A stretch of DNA of 63,685 bases from Bacteroidetes bacterium CG12_big_fil_rev_8_21_14_0_65_60_17 (lineage in GTDB: Bacteria > Bacteroidota > Rhodothermia > Rhodothermales > UBA10348): assembly GCA_002787815.1 (NCBI GenBank), contig PCUY01000038.1:1-63685 (forward strand), read 5' to 3'. The translations under genes were made by a program, and so were the position numbers. The notes beneath the pieces are model-generated. The model was not told the DNA's origin. It ran no database searches and saw only the letters and a program-made list of their open reading frames with translations. This document shows positions 16,956-25,287 of this stretch, one piece after another (the first letter of the stretch is position 1; each line of letters opens with the position of its first letter).

Positions 16956-16991
16956 AAAAAAGGGGCGGCGCGGAAGCGCCGCCCCTTTTTT
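16956..16991 (+). terminator. Strong Rho-independent terminator after the first pilin
   Basis: A perfect 10-base-pair stem of GGGGCGGCGC (16962-16971) and GCGCCGCCCC (16976-16985) with a GGAA tetraloop, flanked by six A and six T. The symmetric A and T runs could let it work in both directions. It separates the first pilin from the second pilin and assembly genes, so downstream genes rely on read-through or a second promoter. Confidence 0.9.
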
Positions 16992-17083
16992 CATGTTTGC
17001 GTTTTCGGGTCGGGAAACGGTTAAGCAGCGGCGGCTACTGCCGATACATGAAGTGTCGACAACCCCTCCAACGGTAATTATCC

Positions 17084-17494
17084 ATGGGTCAGCAACAACT
17101 GCTTCTGCTTGTCTTCGGCGTCATCATCGTCGGCATCGCGATCATCGCTGGCATCAATGTATATGTGGTCAACTTTGACCAGGCGCTCGTGGACAACATC
17201 GTGAACCGCAATCTTGAGATTGCCAACTCGGCTGTGTTCTACAAGACCAAAATGGATCCGTACAACGGCGGAAACATGTCCTATGAATTGCTCGGCGACA
17301 GTGGACTGGAGACGCTCAGCATGAGCAGCACGACCAACTTCGGCACGTTTGCCATCACGAACGCCACGGAAACCACGCTGGAAATTACCGGCATCGGCCT
17401 GCGCAATCCGGACATCGGTGTGCGGACCTACATCAGCGGATACGGGATAGACTCGAGCCGCGTCAGCTACGTGGGCGACATCACGATTGAATAG
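17084..17494 (+). CDS. Second type IV pilin-like protein (MGQQQ class)
   Basis: 136 residues. The first 24 residues, MGQQQLLLLVFGVIIVGIAI and onwards, are nearly the same as in the upstream pilin, again with no Glu at position 5. The rest differs: FDQALVDNIVNRNLEIANSAVFYKTKM, then a Thr/Asn-rich beta-strand region (FGTFAITNATETTLEITGIG) and no Cys. The ribosome site is weak compared with the first pilin. It is followed after 18 bases by the GspF-like gene. A minor or initiating pilin is plausible. It seems to be an old duplication in which only the assembly helix stayed conserved. Confidence 0.7.
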   Translation: MGQQQLLLLVFGVIIVGIAIIAGINVYVVNFDQALVDNIVNRNLEIANSAVFYKTKMDPYNGGNMSYELLGDSGLETLSMSSTTNFGTFAITNATETTLEITGIGLRNPDIGVRTYISGYGIDSSRVSYVGDITIE

Positions 17495-17512
17495 AGGCAG
17501 GGAGAGACCACC

Positions 17513-18871
17513 ATGGCCGTAAAGGAATTCAGATTCACGGGAGTCAATGGAGCCGGGCAGCCGGTGCAGGGGACCGTGTTTGCCGGCAGCTCGAAATCGG
17601 CGCGCAAGCGGGTCGATTCGCTCGGTGAGCGCCATGGATTCAGGCCGCAACGGATGGAGCAGCGGCAGACCTTCATGTACAAGGTCCGCCACGTGAACGG
17701 CAACGTAATCAAAGGAGAGCAGAAGGCATTCTCGGAAGAAGAGCTGCGGGCGGCGCTGTCCAAAATGGGCCTGCAGGTAATAAAAATCCAAAAAAAGCTG
17801 CTGGATTTCCAGAAGAAACCTCCGCAGCAGGATCTGATCATGTTTGTCCGGTTGTCGGCCAATCTGCTCAAGGAAAAACTTCCCTTCGATGAAGTGCTCA
17901 ACCTGCTTGTCAACGACATCAGTTCAAACAGTCTCAAACAGGTGGTCCGTGACCTGAACGGCGACCTGAAGGGCGGCATGGAAGCGCAGCAGGCCTTCAT
18001 GAAGCAGCAGCACATGCTGGGCAAGTTCACGGCATACATGCTGGGTATTGCCTCGCAGACGGGCAACATGTCCGAGATCTACGAGGCGACAGCGCGCTTC
18101 CTGGAGCGGCAGAACGAGTTCAAGAAGAGCGTAAGGAGCGCCATGATCACGCCGGCCATCACGATGATCGTGCTTATTGCGGCGTTCGTCTGGTACATCT
18201 GGGTCATTTTTCCGGAGACGGCCGGGCTTTTCGAGTCATTCAATATGACGCTACCGCCCATGACGACCGCAACGCTCGCTTTTTCCAAGTGGATGGATGC
18301 GAACTATATCTGGCTGATTGGCCTATCCATGCTTTCTGTTGGCTCGGTCGTGGCCTTTGCCAAATCCACCCGCGGAACGTTCCTGATTCACCGCTTCATG
18401 ATCCGAATACCGGTCATTGGATCACTCCTGCACAAGTTGAACATAGAAATCTTCTGCCGCGTGTTCGCCGTGTTGTACTCGGGCAGCGGCGACAACATCT
18501 CTGTTATCCGGATTGCTGCCGAGGCATCGGGCAACAAATACATGGAGCACCGGATCAAGAACATCACCATACCCATGATGATGGCCCAGGGTGTGGACCT
18601 GGTCAAGGCCATGGAAGCCAGCAACGTTTTCACGTCCATGGCGCTCGCCCGCTTCCGCAGTGGATCCGAAACGGGAAATGTTCGTGGAGCCGCCCGGCAG
18701 ATGGCCGACTACTATGAAAATGAGACGTCACTCAAGTTGACGTCGACGGTCGAGATGATTCAGACGGGCGTAGCCATGGTGATTACCGTGGCCATTCTCG
18801 CACTGACTGTCATCTCGTCCGAGCTTGCCCTGGTCTCACCCTCGAGCGTAGATATGATGGGAGGAAACTGA
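17513..18871 (+). CDS. GspF/PilC-like inner-membrane platform protein with duplicated N-terminal module
   Basis: 452 residues. The two T2SSF domains are seen at about 115-240 (LIMFVRLSANLLKEKLPFDEVLNLL) and 300-430 (EIFCRVFAVLYSGSGDNISVIRIAAEASGNKYMEHRI). Membrane helices lie near 213-238 (AMITPAITMIVLIAAFVWYIWVIF), 263-285 and 422-442. The small leader module (F-x-Y/F ... G-x-x-x-x-G ... A-x-S/L) occurs twice, at about 4-44 (EFRFTGVNGAGQPVQGTV) and 50-90 (FMYKVRHVNGNVIKGEQKAF); ordinary PilC has one. It should organise the pilin assembly site with the ATPase encoded 1 base downstream. No retraction ATPase gene is nearby. Confidence 0.85.
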   Translation: MAVKEFRFTGVNGAGQPVQGTVFAGSSKSARKRVDSLGERHGFRPQRMEQRQTFMYKVRHVNGNVIKGEQKAFSEEELRAALSKMGLQVIKIQKKLLDFQKKPPQQDLIMFVRLSANLLKEKLPFDEVLNLLVNDISSNSLKQVVRDLNGDLKGGMEAQQAFMKQQHMLGKFTAYMLGIASQTGNMSEIYEATARFLERQNEFKKSVRSAMITPAITMIVLIAAFVWYIWVIFPETAGLFESFNMTLPPMTTATLAFSKWMDANYIWLIGLSMLSVGSVVAFAKSTRGTFLIHRFMIRIPVIGSLLHKLNIEIFCRVFAVLYSGSGDNISVIRIAAEASGNKYMEHRIKNITIPMMMAQGVDLVKAMEASNVFTSMALARFRSGSETGNVRGAARQMADYYENETSLKLTSTVEMIQTGVAMVITVAILALTVISSELALVSPSSVDMMGGN

Positions 18872-18872
18872 T

Positions 18873-21548
18873 ATGAAAGCACTTTTCGGAGACAAAGGCA
18901 GCAGCAGACGTTCAGGCGACAGGCGGCCACAGGCGCGGCACGAAATGCCGCCGCAGGTCGACGCATCCATCCTGGGTGATATCCTGAATGACCTGACCGA
19001 TTTGACGGTCGACGAATGGAACCAGGTGCTGGAGGATACTGAGGGCCCGGCCGGTCATGAAGCCCCGGTCTATACCATTCGTGACATCTACGGAAGTGTG
19101 CCGGATGACGATGAGCCCCTCATGCCAGGGCCCGAAGCCGATATGGAGCCCGATGCTGTTTCTGATCCTGATGTACAGATCGATTCGCCCATTTCCGGGG
19201 TTATCAGGGACGAGCTTTCGCTGAAGCTGCTGCAGGCCGAGATCGTGAACACGACACAGCTGTTCGATGCCATACGGCTGCGGGAGGAGGGTGAAGAGCT
19301 CTGGCGGGCGCTCTGCCGCCTCGAATCGACGCCGTCGGAACGTATTGCCGAAGAAGCAGCCCTTTTCCATGGGTATCGGTTGGAAGCCGTGCTTGGCGAC
19401 AGACCGCAGCGGGCGTTTATCGATGATCTTTTTTCGCGGGTAGATGCAGCGGATGCCGCCCGCCTCATCGATGCCGGCCTGTTGCCGCTCGAAATGAGGG
19501 AGGGCAACCTGATTGTCGGATCGTCCGATCCGACGGCACCCGGGGCAGAGGCAGCGCTCATGGCGTTTCCGGTATCTGCGGAGTGTGTTTATGTGTCGCC
19601 AGAACAGCTCTCGGAGCCACTTGACCGCGTGCGGCTCCGCCTGTCGTTTGAATCGGAGGCTACCAGCGGGCATGACGTGGAATTGGATACCGTAGAGGAA
19701 GCCGACGTATCGCCTTCGCCACCCCCGCGTCCGGTATCCTCGTCGGAAGTTGAAAAAACCATTGCGCGTGACCGCGTCGTGAAACGTCTCCTTGCCGATG
19801 GCATGGTAGACGAAGCATCGGTCAGCCAGGCTGTGGCCGTGCACAAGTCCGAAGGCGAACGGGATGCGCTGTGGCGCGTCCTGGCCGAACTGAAATCCGT
19901 ATCCCGCGAAATGGTCTACGGCAAGGCGGCGTCTGTGTACGCGTTCAAGGAAGAAGAACTGACCGAGGGCCGGCCCGATGCCGACTTCGTGAAGTTGACC
20001 ATGGAGACGCTGGCCGAGGAGCATCGGGAGGAAATGCTCGAAATGCTGCTCGTTCCTTTTGAACACGAGCTGGACATGGAGACGGGGGCCGGACGCATTA
20101 TTTTCGTGACGCCCGACCCGACGCGCCCCGAGGTCAACAAGTTGCTTCATACACTCGACGTGGGCCGATTCGAGCTCCGGTATGTGCCAGAATCGCAGAT
20201 CATCCGGCTGCTCGACGAACTTTTCCCGCGCAAGAACGAGTTCCTCGAGCGCATTACGAAGGAGACCGAGGCATTCGACCTCGGCATGACGTACGAGGAA
20301 GAGGGCGAAAGCGGTCTCGACGAGGATGCGTTGGAGGCGGAAATGAGCCGTTCGAAGCTCATCAACCTGTTCGAGGCATCGCTCGTGGAAGCCGTCCGTG
20401 CGGGCGCATCGGATATCCACATGTATCCGAACCAGAACCGGCAGGTGGAAATCCATTTCCGCACCGACGGGCGCCTGAAGAAGTGGCATACGGAAGACAA
20501 GGTGCATCCGGAAGCCTTTCTGGCGGTCGTGAAGGACAATGCCACGAACGTGGATCGCTTTGAGCGCGATATGGCCCAGGATGGCTTCATCCAGCGCGAT
20601 ATCGACGGCGCGCTCATCCGCTTCCGCGTGAGTATCCTACCCATTGCCACGGCCAACCAGGAGGTGCGCGCCGAAAGCATTGTCATCCGTATTCTCGACG
20701 ATCGCAAGGTGCTCACCGACATCCGCAAGCTCGGCATGCTTGACGTGGCTCTGGAGCGTTTCAACAAGGCCATTCGTCAGCCACACGGAATGGTCATTCT
20801 GACGGGTCCAACCGGATCCGGCAAGTCAACAACGCTGGTCGCGGCGCTTCACCAGGTGGTGACGCCTGAGGTCAACGTCCTGACGGTCGAAGATCCGGTC
20901 GAGTATATCATCAAAGGCGTGCGCCAGATCAAGCTCAGCCACAAACTGGATCTGGAGGGGGCACTCCGCGCCATACTCCGGCACGACCCGGACGTTGTCA
21001 TGGTGGGTGAGATGCGCGACCGCGCCACAGCCGAACTGGCCATCAAACTGGCCAACACGGGACACCTCACCTTCTCGACGCTGCATACGAACGATGCCCC
21101 GGCCGCTGTATCGCGTCTCTACAAAATGGGTATTGAGCCTTTCCTGATTGCGTACGCCATCAATCTGGTCGTGGCGCAGCGCCTCATCCGCGAAGTCTGC
21201 AGCGAGTGCCGGATTGAAGACACGAATCCGGACCGGGTGCTGCTCCGCAACCTCGGCTTCACGGAGGATGAACTGGACACAACTACGTTCTACAAGGCGG
21301 GATGCAACACGTCCTGCAGCCGCTGCGGCGGAAGCGGGTACAAGGGCCGCCGGGCCGTCTGTGAGACGCTGTACTTCTCGCAGGGCATCCGGCACATCAT
21401 CGCGGAATCCGGGAATTCCATTGATGAGGATGCCATCCGGAAGCTGGCGATCGAAGAAGGCATGCTGACGCTCGGCGATTCGGCCCGCGAACTCATGAAA
21501 CTGGGCCTGACGACCGCCGAGGAAATGATCCGCATGACGGCGACCTGA
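18873..21548 (+). CDS. GspE/PilB-like assembly ATPase with two MshEN-type N-domains
   Basis: 891 residues, clearly longer than usual PilB (about 570). A low-complexity acidic N-terminus (1-105) precedes two MshEN-like domains at about 110-255 (LLQAEIVNTTQLFDAIRLREEG) and 300-450 (RVVKRLLADGMVDEASVSQAV). The catalytic core starts at about 490 (INLFEASLVEAVRAGASDIHMYP). Walker A is GPTGSGKS at 645-652, the Asp box is EDPVEY, Walker B is DPDVVMVGEMRD at 705-716, and the His box is STLHTND. A zinc-binding set C776-x2-C779, C811, C815, C818 follows. It should power pilin polymerisation. The gene ends 12 bases before the convergent aminotransferase stop. No secretin, PilM-PilP or prepilin peptidase genes accompany it. 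Confidence 0.9.
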   Translation: MKALFGDKGSSRRSGDRRPQARHEMPPQVDASILGDILNDLTDLTVDEWNQVLEDTEGPAGHEAPVYTIRDIYGSVPDDDEPLMPGPEADMEPDAVSDPDVQIDSPISGVIRDELSLKLLQAEIVNTTQLFDAIRLREEGEELWRALCRLESTPSERIAEEAALFHGYRLEAVLGDRPQRAFIDDLFSRVDAADAARLIDAGLLPLEMREGNLIVGSSDPTAPGAEAALMAFPVSAECVYVSPEQLSEPLDRVRLRLSFESEATSGHDVELDTVEEADVSPSPPPRPVSSSEVEKTIARDRVVKRLLADGMVDEASVSQAVAVHKSEGERDALWRVLAELKSVSREMVYGKAASVYAFKEEELTEGRPDADFVKLTMETLAEEHREEMLEMLLVPFEHELDMETGAGRIIFVTPDPTRPEVNKLLHTLDVGRFELRYVPESQIIRLLDELFPRKNEFLERITKETEAFDLGMTYEEEGESGLDEDALEAEMSRSKLINLFEASLVEAVRAGASDIHMYPNQNRQVEIHFRTDGRLKKWHTEDKVHPEAFLAVVKDNATNVDRFERDMAQDGFIQRDIDGALIRFRVSILPIATANQEVRAESIVIRILDDRKVLTDIRKLGMLDVALERFNKAIRQPHGMVILTGPTGSGKSTTLVAALHQVVTPEVNVLTVEDPVEYIIKGVRQIKLSHKLDLEGALRAILRHDPDVVMVGEMRDRATAELAIKLANTGHLTFSTLHTNDAPAAVSRLYKMGIEPFLIAYAINLVVAQRLIREVCSECRIEDTNPDRVLLRNLGFTEDELDTTTFYKAGCNTSCSRCGGSGYKGRRAVCETLYFSQGIRHIIAESGNSIDEDAIRKLAIEEGMLTLGDSARELMKLGLTTAEEMIRMTAT

Positions 21549-21560
21549 CGGAGGGTGCCC

Positions 21561-22679
21561 TCACGCGGACAGGATGACGTGGGCAATCCGCTGCTGCTGC
21601 TCTTCTGTGAGTTCGGTATGCATGGGAAGCGACAGCACTTCCCGCGCTGCGCGCCCGGTTTCAGGCAGTGGAACCCGGACATGAGCGTCTGGACTGCTGG
21701 CATAGATGGGCAGTTCGTGCAGCGGAACCGGATAGTAAACAGCGCTCGGAATGCCGGCCTCCGAGAGCGCGTCGTGTATACGGTCGCGATGCCGGTGGAT
21801 GCGGAGCGTATACTGATGGAAGACGTGGTGCGAGTGGGCAGACCGGTGGGGCGTGGTAATGCCCGGGATGTCCGCGAAATGTGCGTCGTAGTGGTCGGCT
21901 GCTTCGCGCCTGCGCCGCGTGAAATCGTCCAGGTGAGGTAACTTGGCCTGCAGAATGGCGGCCTGCAGCGTATCGAGGCGGCTGTTGATCCCCACGACCT
22001 CGTTGTGGTACTTCTTCCTGGAGCCGTGGTTGGCAATGAGGCGTGCACGCTCGGCAAGCTCGGCGGAGCGCGACATGACCGCTCCACCGTCGCCGTAACA
22101 CCCGAGGTTCTTGGACGGAAAGAAAGATAATGTTCCGAAGGCGCCCCGCGTGCCAGCCGCCTGGTCTTTCCAGGTCGACCCGATGGCCTGGGCGGTATCT
22201 TCGACAACGGGAATGGCATGCCGGTTGGCGATGTCCATGATGGCATCCATGTCGGCGCTCTGCCCGAAGAGGTGGACCGGCACAATGGCGCGCGTTCGTC
22301 CCGTAATGAGCGTTTCAAGACTCGCCGGATCCATGGTGAATGTCCGGGGATCGATGTCCGCAAACACCGGTACGGCGCCGAGCAACGACGCCGCTTCCGC
22401 TGTGGCTACGAATGTGAATGAGGGCGTAATGACTTCATCTCCGGGGCCGACTCCCAGTGCCATGAGGGCAATCTGCAGGGCATCGGTGCCGTTGGCGACC
22501 GCGACGACGTGTGCGTCAAGGGCCGCCCCGAGTGCTTCTTCGAACCGGTTGACTTCGGGTCCCTTGATGAAGGCAGTGCTGTCGAGTACCGATTGTATAC
22601 GGCGATCGATGTCCGGGCGCAGGCGCTCGTACTGCGTCTTGAGGTCCACCATCTGTATGGGCTCGGTCGCGCTCGTCAT
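21561..22679 (-). CDS. DegT/DnrJ/EryC1/StrS sugar aminotransferase
   Basis: 372 residues from the start at 22679 (MTSATEPIQMVDLKTQY), which sits 4 bases after the preceding stop; open frame extends to 22805 over that neighbour. Motifs are VANGTDALQIAL (PLP phosphate), EDTAQAIGSTW (Asp contact), FFPSKNLGCYGDGGAV (PLP Lys), and a C-terminal VYYPVPLHELP. It transfers an amino group to a nucleotide-linked keto-sugar. Pairing with a left-handed beta-helix acyltransferase resembles WbpE/WbpD or FdtB/FdtC pairs that make N-acylated amino sugars for surface glycans or glycoproteins. The specific sugar is not determinable. Confidence 0.9.
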   Translation of the reverse strand: MTSATEPIQMVDLKTQYERLRPDIDRRIQSVLDSTAFIKGPEVNRFEEALGAALDAHVVAVANGTDALQIALMALGVGPGDEVITPSFTFVATAEAASLLGAVPVFADIDPRTFTMDPASLETLITGRTRAIVPVHLFGQSADMDAIMDIANRHAIPVVEDTAQAIGSTWKDQAAGTRGAFGTLSFFPSKNLGCYGDGGAVMSRSAELAERARLIANHGSRKKYHNEVVGINSRLDTLQAAILQAKLPHLDDFTRRRREAADHYDAHFADIPGITTPHRSAHSHHVFHQYTLRIHRHRDRIHDALSEAGIPSAVYYPVPLHELPIYASSPDAHVRVPLPETGRAAREVLSLPMHTELTEEQQQRIAHVILSA

Positions 22680-22683
22680 GTGC

Positions 22684-23436
22684 TTACTGCCAGTTCTGTG
22701 CATCGAGAAGTTGTTCGGGGGGCACGCGGCGGATGGGTCGGGCCGGGCTCCCCATGTAGACCATGCCCGGCTCGGCGTCGCGCGTAAGCAGGGCGCCGGC
22801 AGCAATCATGGCATCGGCACCGATTTCAAGGCCTGGCAGAATGATCGATCCGACGCCGAGCCGCGCGCCACGACGGACAGTGACTCCCTTGAAATGCTTG
22901 AACCGCTCCTCGGTACGACCGGCAAAGGCGTCGTTGGACGTCAGCACACCGGGAGCCACGAAAACAAAGTCTTCGAGTTCGGAGTGGGCCGTGATGTATG
23001 CTTCCGTCTCAATTTTGCAGCGGCGCCCGATGGTGCAGAAGTTTTCCACCGCCACACCGCGCCCGACAATGGTCTGTTCACCGATGGATACGTTTTCCCG
23101 GATGGTCGCCAGGTCTGCCACGAGCACGCGTTCTGCCAGCGTGGATCCGGCGTAGATGACGGCGTGCGTCCCAACGATGGCACCATCACCAATCCGGCAG
23201 GGTGCAGCCTTCTGATCCGAGGTCACGGCCGACGCGGCGGCGCGCATGGGCTGCTTTCCAATCGTTGCACCGTCATCGATCCGCACGTTGTCGCCGATGA
23301 TGCTTCCCTCGCGGATGACCACATGATGGCCGATCTGGCATTTCCGGCCCACGGTGACGCCAGCCTCGACTACACAGCCGTGGCCACAGGTGGTTCCATT
23401 GCCGATCTGCGCCGAAGGGTGAATGTCTGAAGTCAT
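22684..23436 (-). CDS. Hexapeptide-repeat acyltransferase (nucleotide-amino-sugar N-acetyltransferase-like)
   Basis: 250 residues from ATG 23436 (MTSDIHPSAQIGNGTTCG); an upstream ATG at 23472 is less likely. Long runs of hexapeptide repeats ([LIV]-G-x-x-x-x) form a left-handed beta helix, for example HVVIREGSIIGDNVRIDDGATIG and LATIRENVSIGEQTIVGRG, with loop histidines that could be catalytic. The end VYMGSPARPIRRVPPEQL is typical of WbpD/FdtC-like transferases. It would acylate the product of the adjacent aminotransferase. It is larger than the usual 190-residue WbpD, with additional coils. Confidence 0.83.
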   Translation of the reverse strand: MTSDIHPSAQIGNGTTCGHGCVVEAGVTVGRKCQIGHHVVIREGSIIGDNVRIDDGATIGKQPMRAAASAVTSDQKAAPCRIGDGAIVGTHAVIYAGSTLAERVLVADLATIRENVSIGEQTIVGRGVAVENFCTIGRRCKIETEAYITAHSELEDFVFVAPGVLTSNDAFAGRTEERFKHFKGVTVRRGARLGVGSIILPGLEIGADAMIAAGALLTRDAEPGMVYMGSPARPIRRVPPEQLLDAQNWQ

Positions 23437-23496
23437 GCAGGGAGTGGGTTGATGACTTTGACGAAAATACACGTGGCACGGCGAAGCTGCATCATG

Positions 23497-23529
23497 AAAA
23501 AGGGGCGCACCGATCAGGTGCGCCCCTTT
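23497..23529 (-). terminator. Rho-independent terminator for the TPR gene
   Basis: Stem arms GGGGCGCACC (23502-23511) and GGTGCGCCCC (23517-23526) with a 5-base loop. On the minus strand it is followed by five T, so it ends the TPR gene that stops at 23572. A shorter T run on the plus strand gives weak bidirectional potential. Confidence 0.85.
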
Positions 23530-23571
23530 CCAGGATCACATTCCGGACATCAGGTCAATAACAACCCGTCC

Positions 23572-24423
23572 TCAGTTGGTGCCGAGCGTCTCCAGGAAGT
23601 GCTGGGCCGATGCCCGGTAGCTTCCGTAGGAGGCATTTTCAAACGCCGAGCGCGCCTCGGAAGCCTTGCCCGTGCTCATGAGCGCTTCGCCCTTGACGAA
23701 GTAGATTTTTGCCTTGTCCGTGCGGCTTCCACGGTGGATTTCAAGGGCCTCGTCGGCGAGTCTGATCGCCTCACCGTAGTTTCCAAGCACCTTGTTGGCT
23801 TCTGCCATGTAGTAGAGGGCATCGGCGTCAGGCTCGACCAGTGTCTGGAGCGTATCGAGGTATTCGAGCGCCTGTTGGGCCTGGGCGCGGGAGGCATTTC
23901 CACTTCCGTTGCTGAGCGTGCTCGATGCCAGGTAAACATACTGGTCACGCAGCGCCTGCTGGGCCGTTCGGGCTGTCTGCGTGTCTGCCGTGGCATTACC
24001 GACCTCGATGGCTTTCTGGTAGACAGGTACGGCGTCGTCCCAGCGATCCAGCTTTTTCAGCGTGGCCGCCTTGGCCAGATAGTTCTTGGCAAAGTTGGGG
24101 TCCTGCTCTATACCGGTATCCAGGTGCGCAATGGCCTGCTCGAAACTTTCGTTCTGGATGAGGGCACGCGCCACGTTGTATTCAATTTTGGCGATCAGGC
24201 CCCGGGCCTGAGCCTCGACGCGGTCGTCGCCTTCAGCGGCTGCACCGTCCGCAGCCTCGACGAATTTTTCCACAGCCTGCGCGTAATTTTTTGCTTTAGC
24301 AGCTTCAGCACCGGCATTGAACGCCTCCTTGTAGGCCTGTGCCGATGAGCTGCCGACGCCAAATATCGCGATCATGAGGGCGGCCAGCGCCCCGGCGCGG
24401 ATGATCGTGTTGAGCTTACTCAT
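23572..24423 (-). CDS. Secreted TPR-repeat protein
   Basis: 283 residues with a signal peptide (AGALAALMIAIFGVGSSSAQA). The mature protein is built of tetratricopeptide repeats: YKEAFNAGAEAAKAKNYAQAVEKF, ALIQNESFEQAIAHLDTGIEQDP, NYLAKAATLKKLDRWDDAVPVYQKA, YYMAEANKVLGNYGEAIRLADEALE and AKIYFVKGEALMSTGKASEARSAFENA. It probably acts as a periplasmic protein-binding scaffold. It is a single gene with its own terminator; the next minus-strand gene (LOG) lies 97 bases upstream. No enzymatic domain is seen. Confidence 0.85.
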   Translation of the reverse strand: MSKLNTIIRAGALAALMIAIFGVGSSSAQAYKEAFNAGAEAAKAKNYAQAVEKFVEAADGAAAEGDDRVEAQARGLIAKIEYNVARALIQNESFEQAIAHLDTGIEQDPNFAKNYLAKAATLKKLDRWDDAVPVYQKAIEVGNATADTQTARTAQQALRDQYVYLASSTLSNGSGNASRAQAQQALEYLDTLQTLVEPDADALYYMAEANKVLGNYGEAIRLADEALEIHRGSRTDKAKIYFVKGEALMSTGKASEARSAFENASYGSYRASAQHFLETLGTN

Positions 24424-24520
24424 TTCGATTATGTTCTTGTTATTGTTGACTGAGAGAACGGGTCTGGTAGTCGAGCGGTGTAAACAACGCGACGTAAAAA
24501 CGCTAAGTTTCCTGAAAAAA

Positions 24521-25234
24521 TCAAAAATTGGGTTTCATGGTTCGGTGATCGTAAAAATGATGAATGACCTCGGCGGCTTCCTGCGGACTGTCTGTCAAAT
24601 GGAACAGATCCAGGTCTTTTTCGCTGATTTTCCCTTCCTTCAACATGGTATCGCGCACCCATTCAAAGAGGCCGCACCAGTAGTCCGTACCCATGAGCAC
24701 GACGGGGAACCGATTCGACTTTTCGGTCTGGATGAGTGTGAGCGCCTCAAACAGTTCATCCATCGTGCCGAAGCCACCGGGAAGTACAACAAATCCCTGG
24801 GCGTACTTGACGAACATGACCTTGCGCACGAAGAAGAAATCGAAGTTGATGACCTTGTCCTGGTCGATGTAGGGGTTGGTGTGCTGTTCATGGGGGATGT
24901 TGATGTTCAGGCCCACCGAAATGCCTGCTTCCTCGCGCGCACCCTTGTTGGCAGCCTCCATGATGCCCGGGCCACCGCCGGAAATTACTCCGAAACCGTG
25001 CCTTACCAGTTCCCGGGCCACGGTCGTGCCGAGTTCGTATTCCGGTGAGCCCGGCTGCGTACGGGCCGAGCCGAACACCGACACGCACGGTCCCAGTTCG
25101 GAAAGCGTTTCGAATCCGTCCACGAACTCGCCCATGATCCGGAAAATGCGCCAGAGGTCTTTGATGCGCGTGTCCTGCCAGGCGTCGTATGGCTTGCGCG
25201 TATCCTCGGGGCGAATCTGATTGTTAATTGACAT
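24521..25234 (-). CDS. LOG family protein (TIGR00730-like, possible nucleotide 5'-monophosphate phosphoribohydrolase)
   Basis: 237 residues. A Rossmann-like fold with VSVFGSARTQPG, VISGGGPGIMEAANKGA and VVLPGGFGTMDELFEAL, the defining PGGxGTxxE motif. Family enzymes release the base from AMP-like nucleotides (cytokinin-activating LOG) or act in nucleotide salvage. There is an N-terminal extension of about 40 residues with RIFRIMGEFVDGFETLSELG, common in bacterial long LOG proteins. Divergent from the nucleotidyltransferase gene with 53 bases between starts. Confidence 0.9.
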   Translation of the reverse strand: MSINNQIRPEDTRKPYDAWQDTRIKDLWRIFRIMGEFVDGFETLSELGPCVSVFGSARTQPGSPEYELGTTVARELVRHGFGVISGGGPGIMEAANKGAREEAGISVGLNINIPHEQHTNPYIDQDKVINFDFFFVRKVMFVKYAQGFVVLPGGFGTMDELFEALTLIQTEKSNRFPVVLMGTDYWCGLFEWVRDTMLKEGKISEKDLDLFHLTDSPQEAAEVIHHFYDHRTMKPNF

Positions 25235-25287
25235 GATGATTGCAGAGTGGCTTGTATCTTGATAATTCTATTCCCCAAAGGTGCTGT

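Noticed and set aside
18912-20507. A long minus-strand frame over the pilus ATPase gene
   Set aside because: Composition mirrors the plus-strand ATPase; no domain or signal peptide.
21550-21562. GAGGG-TG-CCCTC palindrome between the pilus ATPase and the aminotransferase
   Set aside because: Loop of two bases is too tight and no T run follows on either strand; not called a terminator.
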